From contig NZ_JAPNLE010000009.1 of the NCBI RefSeq assembly GCF_026627925.1, forward strand, positions 4,836,001-4,900,000: DNA of 64,000 nucleotides. Reading direction: 5' to 3'. Below the pieces are notes generated by a model. The model worked only from the letters and a program-made list of their open reading frames with translations. It made no database searches and had not been told where the DNA came from. Position 1 is the first letter of the stretch. Every line of letters starts with the position of its first letter. Shown piece by piece: positions 45,959 to 55,835 of the stretch. Origin of the DNA: Cupriavidus sp. D39. Its GTDB lineage: Bacteria > Pseudomonadota > Gammaproteobacteria > Burkholderiales > Burkholderiaceae. The translations under genes and the position numbers were made by a program.

Positions 45959-46686
45959 TCAAGAAGCCGGCGCCACCTCCGACAACTCCGCCAACGCCCG
46001 CAAAACCGCCTGCGTAGCCACCGGATGCCGCAACAAACTGACATGCCCAATCCCGCCAAGCGCGATATGCCGCGCCCCCTCCAGCCAGGAGGTCCCCGTC
46101 GGCCCGGAAATCGAGTCATGCCAGCTAAAGATCGACACCAGCGCCACGCGTTGCCGGGGCGCTAGCCGCATCTCCCGCGCGGCCAGCGCTCGCAGCCAGG
46201 CGCTCCCGCAGCGCATCTGCCGGGCATTGAAGCCCCTGCCATAGCGCGCCAGCACGCTACCATGATGCGGGGTGCCCAACGTGACGATGCCGCGGCAGGG
46301 TGGGGGCTTGCCGCGTCCCGCCAGCGCGGCGCGTGCGGCCAGGCCGCCCATGCTGTGGCAGAGCAGCAGTGGTGGCTGGCCGGTGGTGGCGGCGATGCGC
46401 GCGATGGCAGCGCGCACTTCGAGGGCGTATTGGTCGATGTCGCCGAAGACCGGGTCCAGGTCGATCGCTTCGCAGTGGTAGCCGGCCGCCGCCAGCGCTG
46501 GCTGCATGTCGAGCCAGACCGCGTGGTTGCAGCCGTAGCCGTGCACCAGCAGCAGCGGGGGCGCAAGAACGGGTCCTTGGCCGGGCGCAAGCGGCGGTGC
46601 GCGCAGAAGGGCTGCAGCCAGTTGAACATCCGGAACACGGCAGCGTATTCGCGCAGGTAGCAGGCCAGCGCCTGCCATGGCGTCAA
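45959..46686 (-). CDS. Alpha/beta-hydrolase (lipase-like, frameshifted)
   Basis: An alpha/beta-hydrolase of about 242 residues after repair: LLLVHGYGCNHAVWLDMQ (oxyanion HG), LLLCHSMGGLAARAAL (nucleophile Ser in GHSMGG-like CHSMGG), VTLGTPHHGSVLARYGRG, SWHDSISGPTG with the acid, and GIGHVSLLRHP with the catalytic His. The N-terminus WQALACYLREYAAVFRMFNW is in the adjacent frame; one more C in the run at 46557-46561 joins them (FLRPPLLLVHG). The start TTG at 46686 overlaps the upstream stop (TTGA). The substrate is probably an ester or lipid. Confidence 0.8.
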
Positions 46687-46943
46687 GCGGGCCGGCCGGG
46701 TGGCTTCCAGGGCAGCAGGGATCGGGGGCGTGTCGCCGCGGGCTCGCCGAGGCCGCGCAATGTAAAGGCAAAGGCGCCGGCAACGGACAACCCCAGTATC
46801 GCCAGCACCACGCTAATGCCGGCCAGCAGTCCCGCGGCCAGGGGCCAGCCGTGCCAGGCGTGGAGTTCGGCGGCGCAGCCCAGTGCCACGGCGGCCTGCA
46901 ATGCCACCGCGATGCGGCGCAAGGCGGCGGCCGACAGGTTCAT
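46683..46943 (-). CDS. Small two-helix membrane protein
   Basis: An 86-residue hydrophobic protein: MNLSAAALRRIAVALQAAVA followed by two transmembrane helices (about 8-28 and 36-56, LLAGISVVLAILGLSVAGAF) and a Pro/Arg-rich tail. It is coupled at both ends: ATGA overlap with the RDD gene upstream and TTGA overlap with the lipase downstream. I recognise no family. Coupling makes it a genuine gene rather than a chance frame. Confidence 0.65.
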   Translation of the reverse strand: MNLSAAALRRIAVALQAAVALGCAAELHAWHGWPLAAGLLAGISVVLAILGLSVAGAFAFTLRGLGEPAATRPRSLLPWKPPGRPA

Positions 46944-47505
46944 GGCTTGGGCGGGCGCAGGTCGGTCAGGCGGGTGCGGGCCAGGCGGTCGTGCAGGAAC
47001 TGCCGCCTGGGGTCGAGCAGGGCCAGCAGGACCCAGGCCAGCAGGCCGGCGCACAGCACGCCGACGAACGGGCCTTTGACCAGGCCGAGCAGATGCCCGA
47101 GCGCCGCCGAAGGCGGCAGCCACAGCCATGCCAGCAGGTAGCGCAGCGTGGCCTGCGGCCAGCGCGGAGGCACGCCCGCGGCCGTCTCGACCCGCATGCG
47201 CCAGGTCTGCATGGCGAGCGTCTGCCCGTTGCGCTGCCAGAACCAGACGAAGTAGCAGCCCAGCACCAGGAAGCTCCAGCACTGCACCGTGAATGGGCCG
47301 TCCAGCCCAAGCTGCTGCAGCGCCGGGCGCGCCAGCAGGTAGACCCCGTCGAGGCGCTCAGCACGCCGAACAGCAGCACGCCCTCGTACAGCATGCAGGC
47401 GATGCGGCGGCGGATCGTCGGTGCCTCGGCCGGGCGTGGAGGACTAGCCGGCGCAGCGGATGCGGCCGGCTTGGCGTTGGGTGTGGGCTTGGTCACGGCG
47501 GGCAT
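46940..47505 (-). CDS. RDD family membrane protein (frameshifted)
   Basis: An inner-membrane protein of about 188 residues after repair. A Pro/Ala-rich N-tail (MPAVTKPTPNAKPAAS) leads to the RDD start PTIRRRIACMLYEGVLLFGV. After a frame change at about 47350-47360 the rest continues: FLVLGCYFVWFWQRNGQTLA, MQTWRMRVETAAG, and RRQFLHDRLARTRLTDL, the conserved C-terminal RDD block. One missing base reconciles the halves. Three to four membrane helices. Function unknown. Stop/start overlap with the next gene. Confidence 0.8.
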
Positions 47506-47686
47506 GGCGATAAGGCGGTAAGGCCGTAAGGCCGGAGGAGGGCAAGGCCTGGCAGAGAGGGCCGGGCCGCAAGGCAGCAAGCGAGCGCGGCCAGGCCGGC
47601 GCAAGCGGCATTATGCCAAAGCGCGCGTGGGGCGGGTAGCTTGCATGGGGGGTAGGGGCGAGCCGGCCGGACAACCGCGCAGCGGT

Positions 47687-48466
47687 TCAGCGGCGCACCG
47701 GCTCGTCGGGACTGGCGGTAGCGCCGGTGCTGCTGGCCGTGGCCTCGGTGGCAGCCTCGCGCGGCGTGTCCACTGTCGGCACCGGTGCGCCGGCGGTGGC
47801 GCCTGGCATGGCGGCATGGGACTCCGCCCCCGGCGTGCCGGCATCGCGCACGCGAGCGCGCGCGCTGGTCGATGCGGCGCCGGCGGGTGCCTTCTTTTCC
47901 AGGTGCAGTTGCCGGGCGGTCTCGGCGGGCAGGCGCTTGCCAGAGGGCAGGGCGCTGACCGCGCCGGGACGGCGGGGCACTTTCTCGGCGGCCGCCAGGT
48001 TCTTCTTCTGCTCTTCCGGCAGTTGCTGGTACTTGTTCCAGGCCTCGGCCTTCTTCTGCGCGGGCAGCGAACGCGTGATCTGGTAGTTTTCGCGCGCCAG
48101 GCGCCGCTGCTGGGGCGTCATCTTGACCCATTCGGTCATGCGGGTTTGCAAGCGCGCCTGCTCGGCGGGCGAAAACTTCTCGTATCGCTCCGCAATCTGC
48201 AGCCATTTGCGCCGGTTGAGCTCGGGGAAATTGTTCCACTCGCCTGCCAGCGGCGCGAGCACGCGCTGCTGGACGGCGTTGAGTTCGTTCCAGGTCGGGT
48301 GCGCATTGGCCACGCTGGCAGCGGGCGCGCTGCCAGCGTGGCCGCCCTGCGCCTGGCAAGTGGCCGGAACCAGGGACCAGATCGTCGTGGCGGCGGCCAG
48401 GCCGGCCAGCAGCAAGGCTGCCAGCCGCCGGCGCGGTGCGTCGGGGTTGAAGTCAGCGCGGGCCAT
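47687..48466 (-). CDS. DUF3106 secreted protein
   Basis: A 259-residue exported protein. After the signal segment (RRRLAALLLAGLAAATTIWS ... CQAQ) comes the DUF3106 domain with repeated short blocks: WNELNAVQQRVLAPLAGEWN, NRRKWLQIAERYEKFSPAEQ, ARLQTRMTEWVKMTPQQRRL and KYQQLPEEQKKNLAAAE. The C-terminal 90 residues are Ala/Thr/Pro-rich. The family is widespread in Burkholderiales next to DUF3619 and a sigma factor, and may relate to envelope stress sensing. It starts 2 bp after the DUF3619 stop. Confidence 0.85.
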   Translation of the reverse strand: MARADFNPDAPRRRLAALLLAGLAAATTIWSLVPATCQAQGGHAGSAPAASVANAHPTWNELNAVQQRVLAPLAGEWNNFPELNRRKWLQIAERYEKFSPAEQARLQTRMTEWVKMTPQQRRLARENYQITRSLPAQKKAEAWNKYQQLPEEQKKNLAAAEKVPRRPGAVSALPSGKRLPAETARQLHLEKKAPAGAASTSARARVRDAGTPGAESHAAMPGATAGAPVPTVDTPREAATEATASSTGATASPDEPVRR

Positions 48467-48468
48467 GC

Positions 48469-48903
48469 CTACTGACCGCGCTTCAGGAACACGTGGAAGC
48501 CCTGATCCGCGTAGGCCGTCGGCGGGAGGTCGTCGAGCAGCATCGCCGCGTCCACATCCGCCAGCTCATCGACGCGCTTTTGCTGCTGCCAATGGTAGAT
48601 GCCCGCCAGCCCGGCGGCCAGCGCCACCAGCGTCCATACCAGCCCAAGACGGCGCAGCCAGAAGCCTGCGCGGTGGAGTGCCGAATCGTCCTCGTCGAAC
48701 GAGAGCGTGGGCATCCCGGCCGAGGCCAGTTGCGGCACGGCGATGGCGGCTTGCGCCTTCTTGCGAGACAGCGCAATCCGCCGCGCGGCGGCAAGCCGAT
48801 CGGTCACATTGTCCGGCAACGCATTCGCAGAGGCATCTAGTGCCGTGCGGATCTCGTGTGCCAGGCGGCGTTCGTTGATTTCTTTTTCGTTTCTGGTGCT
48901 CAT
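48469..48903 (-). CDS. DUF3619 family protein (possible anti-sigma partner)
   Basis: A 144-residue protein beginning MSTRNEKEINERRLAHEIRT, with a single transmembrane helix (about 82-100, LVWTLVALAAGLAGIYHW) and a C-terminal periplasmic part ending FHVFLKRGQ. The start overlaps the sigma factor stop (ATGA), and the topology, with a cytoplasmic N-terminus and one helix, is what an anti-sigma factor would have. No zinc or HxxxCxxC motif is present. The functional link is inference from position. Confidence 0.82.
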   Translation of the reverse strand: MSTRNEKEINERRLAHEIRTALDASANALPDNVTDRLAAARRIALSRKKAQAAIAVPQLASAGMPTLSFDEDDSALHRAGFWLRRLGLVWTLVALAAGLAGIYHWQQQKRVDELADVDAAMLLDDLPPTAYADQGFHVFLKRGQ

Positions 48904-49466
48904 AGTCGGACCCCCCGCGCTCGCAATGCCTGCGCCAGTGTGTGCGTGGCACGGGAACAGTGCGTCTTGACGCTGCCTTCGGAGCATCCCATGACAGCAG
49001 CCGTTTCCGCGACGTCCATATCCTCCCAGTAACGCATCAGGAAGGCTTCGCGTTGACGTGTCGGCAGGCGCTGGATCTCCTGTTCGATGATGTGCATGGT
49101 CTGGGCGCGTTCCACCTTGTCGGCGCTGCTTTCGGCAGATTCGGAACCGATTTCGGCCTCGAAAGTGTCGAGCAGGTCATTATCCTCGCCTTCGCGGTCG
49201 TCGCGCAGGTTGGAAAACAGGGTGACCCAGGTATTGCGTACTTTCTGGCGGCGGAACCAGTCGTGGATTGTGTTCTGCAGTATGCGCTGGAACAGCGGCG
49301 CGAGTTCGGCGGCGCTCTTGTCGCCGTATTTTTCGGCGAGCTTGATCATTGCGTCCTGGACGATGTCCAGGGCGGCTTCGTCGTCGCGCACCGCAAACAC
49401 GGCCTGTTTGAAGGCGCGCCGCTCGACGCTGGCGAGAAAGTCGGATAGTTCCTGATCGGTTGCCAT
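48900..49466 (-). CDS. RNA polymerase sigma factor, ECF/RpoE-like
   Basis: A 188-residue sigma-70-family protein. Region 2 includes AALDIVQDAMIKLAEKYGD and FQRILQNTIHDWFRRQKVRN; region 4 has LPTRQREAFLMRYWEDMDV and ETAAVMGCSEGSVKTHCSRA, a clear helix-turn-helix. Start MATDQELSDFL at 49466. An acidic linker (REGEDNDLLDTFEAEIG) joins the two. It heads the operon sigma-DUF3619-DUF3106-RDD-small membrane protein-hydrolase, in which most junctions overlap or nearly touch, so it may autoregulate its envelope-related neighbours. Confidence 0.9.
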   Translation of the reverse strand: MATDQELSDFLASVERRAFKQAVFAVRDDEAALDIVQDAMIKLAEKYGDKSAAELAPLFQRILQNTIHDWFRRQKVRNTWVTLFSNLRDDREGEDNDLLDTFEAEIGSESAESSADKVERAQTMHIIEQEIQRLPTRQREAFLMRYWEDMDVAETAAVMGCSEGSVKTHCSRATHTLAQALRARGVRL

Positions 49467-49833
49467 GCAGGCGGGGTACAGACGGTGGGGCCGTGGCCGG
49501 TGGATGTGCAGGGTAGGGCTTCTTGCACGTCCAAAATGGTGGGATGCTAGCAAATAACCCCCCGGTGACCATCCTTGTTCTCTCTTGTGGTCATTCAGGC
49601 TCAGGCTGTGGTGCAGGCGTTTGGCGGATGGCGCGATGCCCCCCGGACAAAAAAGCCCGTAGACCAGCCCGATCCAATCCAGTATCATCGCGGGTTCACA
49701 CGACATCAGTGGTTGTCTCATTCGGCCGCTTATGAGGCGGTCTATCATGCAGACGCGCACCGCTTGAACCCGTGCCACAAGCCCGGCAGAGAGCATCCGA
49801 ACAATTTTTTGCCGAAAATTGCAAAGGACTAAA
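49467..49833. other. Divergent intergenic region sigma factor / ilvI with possible leader
   Basis: A 367-bp region between divergent operons. A short open frame 49628-49735 (35 codons, MARCPPDKKARRPARS...) has three consecutive valine codons GTG GTT GTC at 49709-49717, just before its stop, reminiscent of ilv leader peptides. No strong terminator hairpin follows it, so attenuation is uncertain. A GCAAAGGAC RBS-like sequence precedes ilvI. Confidence 0.35.
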
Positions 49834-51594
49834 ATGAACATGCCCAGCGCGGAATTCCACGCAGACAGCAATTCATCCGCCGCACCCGAAATGATCGGGG
49901 CGGAAATTCTCGTTCACGCACTTGCCGAAGAAGGCGTCGAGTACGTCTGGGGCTACCCCGGCGGCGCAGTGCTGTATATCTACGACGAGTTTTACAAGCA
50001 AAAGAAGATCGAGCACATCCTGGTGCGCCACGAGCAGGCCGCGGTTCATGCCGCAGACGGCTATGCACGTGCGACCGGCAAGGTGGGCTGCGCCCTGGTG
50101 ACCTCCGGTCCCGGCGTCACCAATGCGGTGACGGGCATTGCCACGGCCTACCTGGACTCGATCCCGATGGTGATCATCACCGGTAACGTGCCGACGCACG
50201 CTATCGGCCAGGATGCTTTCCAGGAATGCGACACGGTCGGCATCACCCGTCCCATCGTCAAGCACAACTTCCTGGTCAAGGATGTCCGCGATCTCGCCGC
50301 GACCATCAAGAAGGCGTTCTATATCGCCGCGACCGGCCGTCCCGGCCCCGTTGTCGTCGATATTCCCAAGGACGTTTCCCGCAATTCCTGCAAGTACGAG
50401 TATCCCAAGTCGATCGACATGCGCTCGTACAACCCGGTGAACAAGGGCCATTCGGGCCAGATCCGCAAGGCGCTCGCGCTGTTGCAGGGCGCCGAGCGGC
50501 CATTCATCTACGCAGGTGGCGGCGTGGTCCTGGCCAACGCCAGCGACGAGCTGCGCCAGCTTGCCGCGCTGACCGGCCATCCGGTCACCAACACGCTGAT
50601 GGGCCTCGGCTCGTTCCCCGGCACCAGCAAGCAGTTCGTCGGCATGCTCGGCATGCACGGCACGTATGAAGCCAACATGGCCATGCAGAACTGCGACGTG
50701 CTGATCGCCATCGGGGCGCGTTTCGACGATCGCGTGATCGGCAATCCGGCGCACTTCACCTCTCAGCCGCGCAAGATCATCCATATCGACATCGATCCGT
50801 CTTCCATCTCGAAGCGCGTCAAGGTCGACATTCCTATCGTGGGTCACGTCAAGGATGTGCTGCAGGAGCTGATCTCCCAGCTGCAGGCCAGCGACGTCAA
50901 GCCCAAGCGCGAGGCCCTGGCCAAGTGGTGGGAGCAGATCGAGCAGTGGCGTTCGGTGGACTGCCTGAAGTACGACCGCACCTCCGAGATCATCAAGCCG
51001 CAGTACGTGGTGGAGAAGATCTGGGAACTGACGCACGGCGACGCCTTCGTCTGCTCGGACGTAGGCCAGCACCAGATGTGGGCCGCGCAGTTCTACAAGT
51101 TCGACGAGCCGCGCCGCTGGATCAATTCCGGTGGCCTGGGCACGATGGGCGTGGGCCTGCCGTACGCCATGGGCATCAAGAAAGCCTTCCCCGAGAAGGA
51201 AGTGGTGACCATCACCGGCGAAGGCTCGATCCAGATGTGCATCCAGGAGCTGTCGACCTGCCTGCAGTACGACACCCCGGTGAAGATCTGCGCGCTCAAC
51301 AACCGCTACCTCGGCATGGTGCGCCAGTGGCAGGAAATCGAGTACGACAACCGTTACTCGCATTCCTACATGGACGCGCTGCCCGACTTCGTCAAGCTGG
51401 CCGAGGCCTATGGCCATATCGGCATGCGTGTCGAGAAGACGGCCGACGTCGAGCCCGCCCTGCGCGAAGCCTTCCGCCTCAAAGACCGTACCGTGTTCCT
51501 CGATTTCCAGACCGACCCGACTGAAAACGTGTGGCCGATGGTCCAGGCCGGCAAGGGCATCTCCGAGATGCTGCTTGGCGCGGAGGACCTGTAA
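49834..51594 (+). CDS. ilvI: Acetolactate synthase large subunit
   Basis: A 586-residue ThDP enzyme making acetolactate or acetohydroxybutyrate, the first common step of valine, leucine and isoleucine synthesis. Motifs: EGVEYVWGYPGGAVLYIYD with the catalytic Glu further on (VRHEQAAVHAADGYARATG), GPGVTNAVTGIATAY, FAD-related GRFDDRV-type GARFDDRVIGN, and the ThDP motif ITGEGSIQMCIQEL ... NNRYLGMVRQW. The stop overlaps ilvH (TAATG). It acts as a heterotetramer with IlvH in the cytoplasm. Confidence 0.96.
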   Translation: MNMPSAEFHADSNSSAAPEMIGAEILVHALAEEGVEYVWGYPGGAVLYIYDEFYKQKKIEHILVRHEQAAVHAADGYARATGKVGCALVTSGPGVTNAVTGIATAYLDSIPMVIITGNVPTHAIGQDAFQECDTVGITRPIVKHNFLVKDVRDLAATIKKAFYIAATGRPGPVVVDIPKDVSRNSCKYEYPKSIDMRSYNPVNKGHSGQIRKALALLQGAERPFIYAGGGVVLANASDELRQLAALTGHPVTNTLMGLGSFPGTSKQFVGMLGMHGTYEANMAMQNCDVLIAIGARFDDRVIGNPAHFTSQPRKIIHIDIDPSSISKRVKVDIPIVGHVKDVLQELISQLQASDVKPKREALAKWWEQIEQWRSVDCLKYDRTSEIIKPQYVVEKIWELTHGDAFVCSDVGQHQMWAAQFYKFDEPRRWINSGGLGTMGVGLPYAMGIKKAFPEKEVVTITGEGSIQMCIQELSTCLQYDTPVKICALNNRYLGMVRQWQEIEYDNRYSHSYMDALPDFVKLAEAYGHIGMRVEKTADVEPALREAFRLKDRTVFLDFQTDPTENVWPMVQAGKGISEMLLGAEDL

Positions 51595-52085
51595 TGCGAC
51601 ATATCATTTCGGTCCTGCTGGAAAATGAACTGGGCGCGCTGTCGCGCGTGGTTGGCCTGTTCTCGGCGCGCGGCTACAACATCGAGACGCTGACGGTGGC
51701 CCCCACCGAAGACGCCTCGCTGTCGCGCATGACGATCGTCACCAGCGGTTCGGACGACATCATCGAGCAGATCACCAAGCACCTGAACCGCCTGGTGGAA
51801 GTGGTCAAGGTGGTGGACCTGACCGAAGGCGCGCACATCGAGCGCGAGCTGATGCTCGTGAAGGTGCGCGCGGTCGGCAAGGAGCGCGAGGAAATGAAGC
51901 GTACCGCCGACATCTTCCGCGGCCGCATCATCGACGTCACCGAGAAGACCTACACCATCGAGCTGACCGGCAACGGCGGCAAGCTGGATGCCTTCCTGGA
52001 CGCCATCGACCGCGCCGCCATCCTCGAGACCGTCCGTACCGGCGGCTCGGGCATTGGCCGCGGCGAGCGCATCCTGAAGGTCTGA
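51594..52085 (+). CDS. ilvH: Acetolactate synthase regulatory subunit
   Basis: A 163-residue small subunit with an N-terminal ACT domain (RHIISVLLENELGALSRVVG, GYNIETLTVAPTED), the site of valine feedback inhibition, and a C-terminal ALS_ss_C domain (RTADIFRGRIIDVTEKTYTI, IELTGNGGKLDAFLDAI). The ATG overlaps the ilvI stop, ensuring equal synthesis. Length is normal for the family. Confidence 0.96.
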   Translation: MRHIISVLLENELGALSRVVGLFSARGYNIETLTVAPTEDASLSRMTIVTSGSDDIIEQITKHLNRLVEVVKVVDLTEGAHIERELMLVKVRAVGKEREEMKRTADIFRGRIIDVTEKTYTIELTGNGGKLDAFLDAIDRAAILETVRTGGSGIGRGERILKV

Positions 52086-52128
52086 ACCTGATTGCAGTAT
52101 CCAAGGGCGGCGCCGGTGCCGGCACTAG

Positions 52129-53199
<1,071 letters not shown>

Positions 53200-53247
53200 G
53201 CTGTACTACAGCCCGACGGCCCGCCGCTCCTGACGGCGCGGGCCGCA

Positions 53248-53312
53248 GCCGTTCAGCCATCCGCACAATTCCCCCTCGAGGGGTTGTTCAGGCGGGGGCT
53301 GAACGGCTTTTT
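53248..53312 (+). terminator. Rho-independent terminator after ilvC
   Basis: GCCGTTCAGCC (53248-53258) pairs with GGCTGAACGGC (53297-53307), followed by TTTTTG. An inner CCCCTCGAGGGG hairpin sits within the loop. Confidence 0.85.
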
Positions 53313-53351
53313 GTTATCCTTGTCAGACTTTATCCACCAAGTAAGCATTGC

Positions 53352-53996
53352 ATGAACTATCCTCATCCGCTGATCGCCCGTGAAGGCTGGCCGTTCCTGG
53401 CCGGCGCCTTTGTCATCTCGCTGCTGGTGCAGGTCAGCGCCGGCTTCTGGTGGGCCTTGCCGCTGTGGATCATTACACTGTTCGTGCTGCAGTTTTTCCG
53501 TGATCCGCCGCGGCCCATTCCCGCCCAGCCGAACGCCGTCCTGGCGCCCGCCGATGGCCGCATCGTGGTGGTCGAGAAGACCATGGACCCGTTTGCGGGC
53601 CGCGAGGCGCTGAAGATCAGCGTCTTCATGAACGTGTTCAACGTACACTCCAACCGGGTGTCCGTGGACGGCAAGGTAGAGAAGGTCGAGTATTTCCCCG
53701 GCAAGTTCGTCAACGCCGACCTCGACAAGGCCTCGCTCGAGAACGAACGCAACGCCGTGGTCATCCGCCGTGCCGCAGACGGCAAGGTGGTGACCCTGGT
53801 ACAGGTGGCCGGCCTGGTGGCCCGCCGCATCCTCTGCTACACCCGCGTCGGCGAGACGCTGTCGCGCGGCCAGCGCTATGGCTTCATCCGCTTTGGCTCG
53901 CGTGTCGATGTCTACCTGCCGGTGGATGCGCGCCCGCGCGTCACCATCGGCGAGAAGGTATCGGCCACGTCGACCATCCTGGCTGAGCTGGATTAA
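53352..53996 (+). CDS. psd: Phosphatidylserine decarboxylase (short, PSD-A-like form)
   Basis: A 214-residue proenzyme that makes phosphatidylethanolamine. It has N-terminal membrane segments ([20 protein letters not shown] and the following helix), the [13 protein letters not shown] and [15 protein letters not shown] cores, and the self-cleavage site [11 protein letters not shown], where the Ser of GS becomes the pyruvoyl group. The compact length matches the archaeal-type/proteobacterial short PSD group. It is followed by pssA, the preceding pathway step, with a 42-bp gap. Confidence 0.94.
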   Translation: MNYPHPLIAREGWPFLAGAFVISLLVQVSAGFWWALPLWIITLFVLQFFRDPPRPIPAQPNAVLAPADGRIVVVEKTMDPFAGREALKISVFMNVFNVHSNRVSVDGKVEKVEYFPGKFVNADLDKASLENERNAVVIRRAADGKVVTLVQVAGLVARRILCYTRVGETLSRGQRYGFIRFGSRVDVYLPVDARPRVTIGEKVSATSTILAELD

Positions 53997-54038
53997 TCCG
54001 GCTCAGCCGGAGCAGATCAGACCCACTGGAGAACAGGC

Positions 54039-54941
54039 ATGGGTGCTTTCAACCGACGCAACAAGCGCGTTAGCAATGGCAACGTGACCAATTTGCGTCC
54101 CTTCCGCCACAACCAACTGCGCGGCAACGAACCCGACGACTTCGACGAGGAAGCGGGCGACGATCACGACATCGAATACGTGCGTCCGCGCCGGCGCGGC
54201 ATTTACCTGCTGCCCAATGCGTTCACCACGGCCGCGCTGTTTGCCGGTTTCTTCGCCATCGTGCAGGCCATGAACATGCGCTTCGACAGCGCGGCCATCG
54301 CCATCTTCGCCGCCATGGTGCTGGATGGCATGGACGGCCGCGTGGCGCGCATCACCAATACGCAGAGCGCGTTCGGCGAGCAATACGATTCGCTTTCGGA
54401 CATGGTCTCGTTCGGGGTTGCGCCGGCGCTGGTGATGTACGAGTGGATCCTGCACGACCTGGGCAAGTGGGGCTGGATCGCCGCCTTTGTGTACTGCACC
54501 TGCGCCGCGCTACGGCTGGCGCGCTTCAATGCCAACATCGGCGTGGTCGACAAGCGCTTCTTCCAGGGGCTGCCCAGCCCGGCGGCGGCGGCGCTGGTGG
54601 CCGGGTTCGTCTGGCTGGTGATCGACAACAAGCTGCCGGTCAAGGAACTGTGGATGCCGTGGGTGGCGTTCGGCATCACGCTGTACGCCGGGCTGTCGAT
54701 GGTGTCCAATGCGCCGTTCTACAGCGGCAAGGCGCTCGACGTGCGCTACCGCGTGCCCTTCGGCATGATGGTGCTCGTGCTGGTGCTGTTCGTGGTGGTT
54801 TCCACGGATCCGCCGGTTGCCTTGTTTGGCCTGTTCGTGGCCTATGCCATCTCCGGCTACCTGCTGTGGGGCTGGCATGCGCTGCATGGCAAGCCTGCCG
54901 AGATCCGCAAGGTGCGGGACGGCGGGAACGATCGTTCCTGA
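54039..54941 (+). CDS. pssA: CDP-diacylglycerol-serine O-phosphatidyltransferase
   Basis: A 300-residue inner-membrane enzyme forming phosphatidylserine. The CDP-alcohol phosphotransferase motif D-G-x2-A-R-x8-G-x3-D-x3-D is met by LDGMDGRVARITNTQSAFG followed by EQYDSLSD. An acidic, hydrophilic N-terminal 50 residues (DDFDEEAGDDHDIEYVRPRR) precede about eight membrane helices. Its product feeds PSD encoded just upstream. A terminator hairpin lies 14 bp after the stop. Confidence 0.94.
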   Translation: MGAFNRRNKRVSNGNVTNLRPFRHNQLRGNEPDDFDEEAGDDHDIEYVRPRRRGIYLLPNAFTTAALFAGFFAIVQAMNMRFDSAAIAIFAAMVLDGMDGRVARITNTQSAFGEQYDSLSDMVSFGVAPALVMYEWILHDLGKWGWIAAFVYCTCAALRLARFNANIGVVDKRFFQGLPSPAAAALVAGFVWLVIDNKLPVKELWMPWVAFGITLYAGLSMVSNAPFYSGKALDVRYRVPFGMMVLVLVLFVVVSTDPPVALFGLFVAYAISGYLLWGWHALHGKPAEIRKVRDGGNDRS

Positions 54942-54954
54942 TCGCAGGTCGGTG

Positions 54955-54978
54955 AAAAGGCGCCACGGCGCCTTTTTT
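54955..54978 (+). terminator. Rho-independent terminator after pssA
   Basis: AAAAGGCGCC and GGCGCCTTTT form a tight hairpin followed by a T6 run, 13 bp past the pssA stop. Confidence 0.85.
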
Positions 54979-55085
54979 ACATTTGTTTTCCAGGATGCCG
55001 CGCTTGCCGTGGCGATTGTCGTGGTTCACTGTAGCCACGGTTGTACTGTAGTCCCCTTGTTGTCCACTAATCACTGGAGGTTCTC

Positions 55086-55595
55086 ATGGGCATGCTCGAC
55101 TTCATCAAGGAAGCAGGAGAGAAACTGTTTGGCGGGAGCGCAGCGCAGGCCGCGCCCGCTGCGGCTCCGGCCGATGCGCCGGCGGCGGACGCCGATGCCG
55201 ATGCGGCCAACCGTGCCGCCGGCGATGCCATCGAGGGCTACATCAAGCAGATGAACCTCGATGCCACCGGGCTGATGGTGCAGGTGGACGGCTCGCAGGG
55301 GCTGGTGACGGTATTCGGCGTGGCCCCGGACCAGGCCACCCGCGAGAAGATCATCCTGTGTTGCGGCAACGTGCAAGGCGTGGACAAGGTCGATGACAAG
55401 ATGTCGGTCAATGTCGACTCCACCGAATCGACCTGGCACACCGTGGTCAAGGGCGACACCCTGTGGGCGATTTCCCAGGCGGCCTACGGCAACGGCGCGC
55501 TGTACACCGCGATCTTCGAGGCCAACGAGCCGATGCTGACGCATCCGGACAAGATCTACCCCGGCCAGAAGCTGCGTATCCCGCCCCAGGCCTGA
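55086..55595 (+). CDS. BON/LysM-domain protein (Kbp/YgaU-like)
   Basis: A 169-residue protein with an N-terminal MGMLDFIKEAGEKLFG, an Ala/Asp-rich linker, a BON domain (about 55-115; YIKQMNLDATGLMVQVDGS ... GNVQGVDKVDDKM) and a C-terminal LysM (WHTVVKGDTLWAISQAAYGN ... YPGQKLRIPPQA). This is the layout of E. coli Kbp (YgaU), a cytoplasmic K+-sensing protein. No signal peptide is seen, consistent with that. It is monocistronic. Confidence 0.9.
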   Translation: MGMLDFIKEAGEKLFGGSAAQAAPAAAPADAPAADADADAANRAAGDAIEGYIKQMNLDATGLMVQVDGSQGLVTVFGVAPDQATREKIILCCGNVQGVDKVDDKMSVNVDSTESTWHTVVKGDTLWAISQAAYGNGALYTAIFEANEPMLTHPDKIYPGQKLRIPPQA

Positions 55596-55677
55596 CGCCC
55601 GGCGCCCAGGGGACTTGGCCGCCCCCTGGGCCTGCTTTTTCGGCTTATCGGCTATTGGCCCGATTAACGCATCCATA

Positions 55678-55706
55678 TTGCGCACGCCCGGCTTCTCGGC
55701 TATAGT
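55678..55706 (+). promoter_or_regulatory. Sigma-70 promoter of the leuA leader
   Basis: TTGCGC (55678-55683) and TATAGT (55701-55706) are separated by exactly 17 bp, and the leader peptide ATG follows 7 bp after the -10. The mRNA would therefore start at or very near the leader start codon. Confidence 0.6.
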
Positions 55707-55713
55707 CGCTCAC

Positions 55714-55794
55714 ATGATTTCGCGCCAAGCCCTACTCGCCCGCACCATTCTAGGTGGCCTACTAGGCCATCAGGTCGGGACGCGTTCGCGCTGA
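55714..55794 (+). CDS. leuL: Leucine leader peptide (attenuation) upstream of leuA
   Basis: A 26-codon frame reading MISRQALLARTILGGLLG and ending HQVGTRSR. It has five leucine codons, four of them CTA (with one CTC), a codon almost absent from this GC-rich genome. A perfect hairpin terminator follows 41 bp later, before leuA. This is the classical design for ribosome-stalling attenuation when charged leucyl-tRNA is scarce. A promoter with good spacing lies directly upstream. Confidence 0.75.
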   Translation: MISRQALLARTILGGLLGHQVGTRSR

Positions 55795-55835
55795 GGGAAG
55801 CCAAGCCCCTCGCGTAAAGTCACACAGGATTTATA

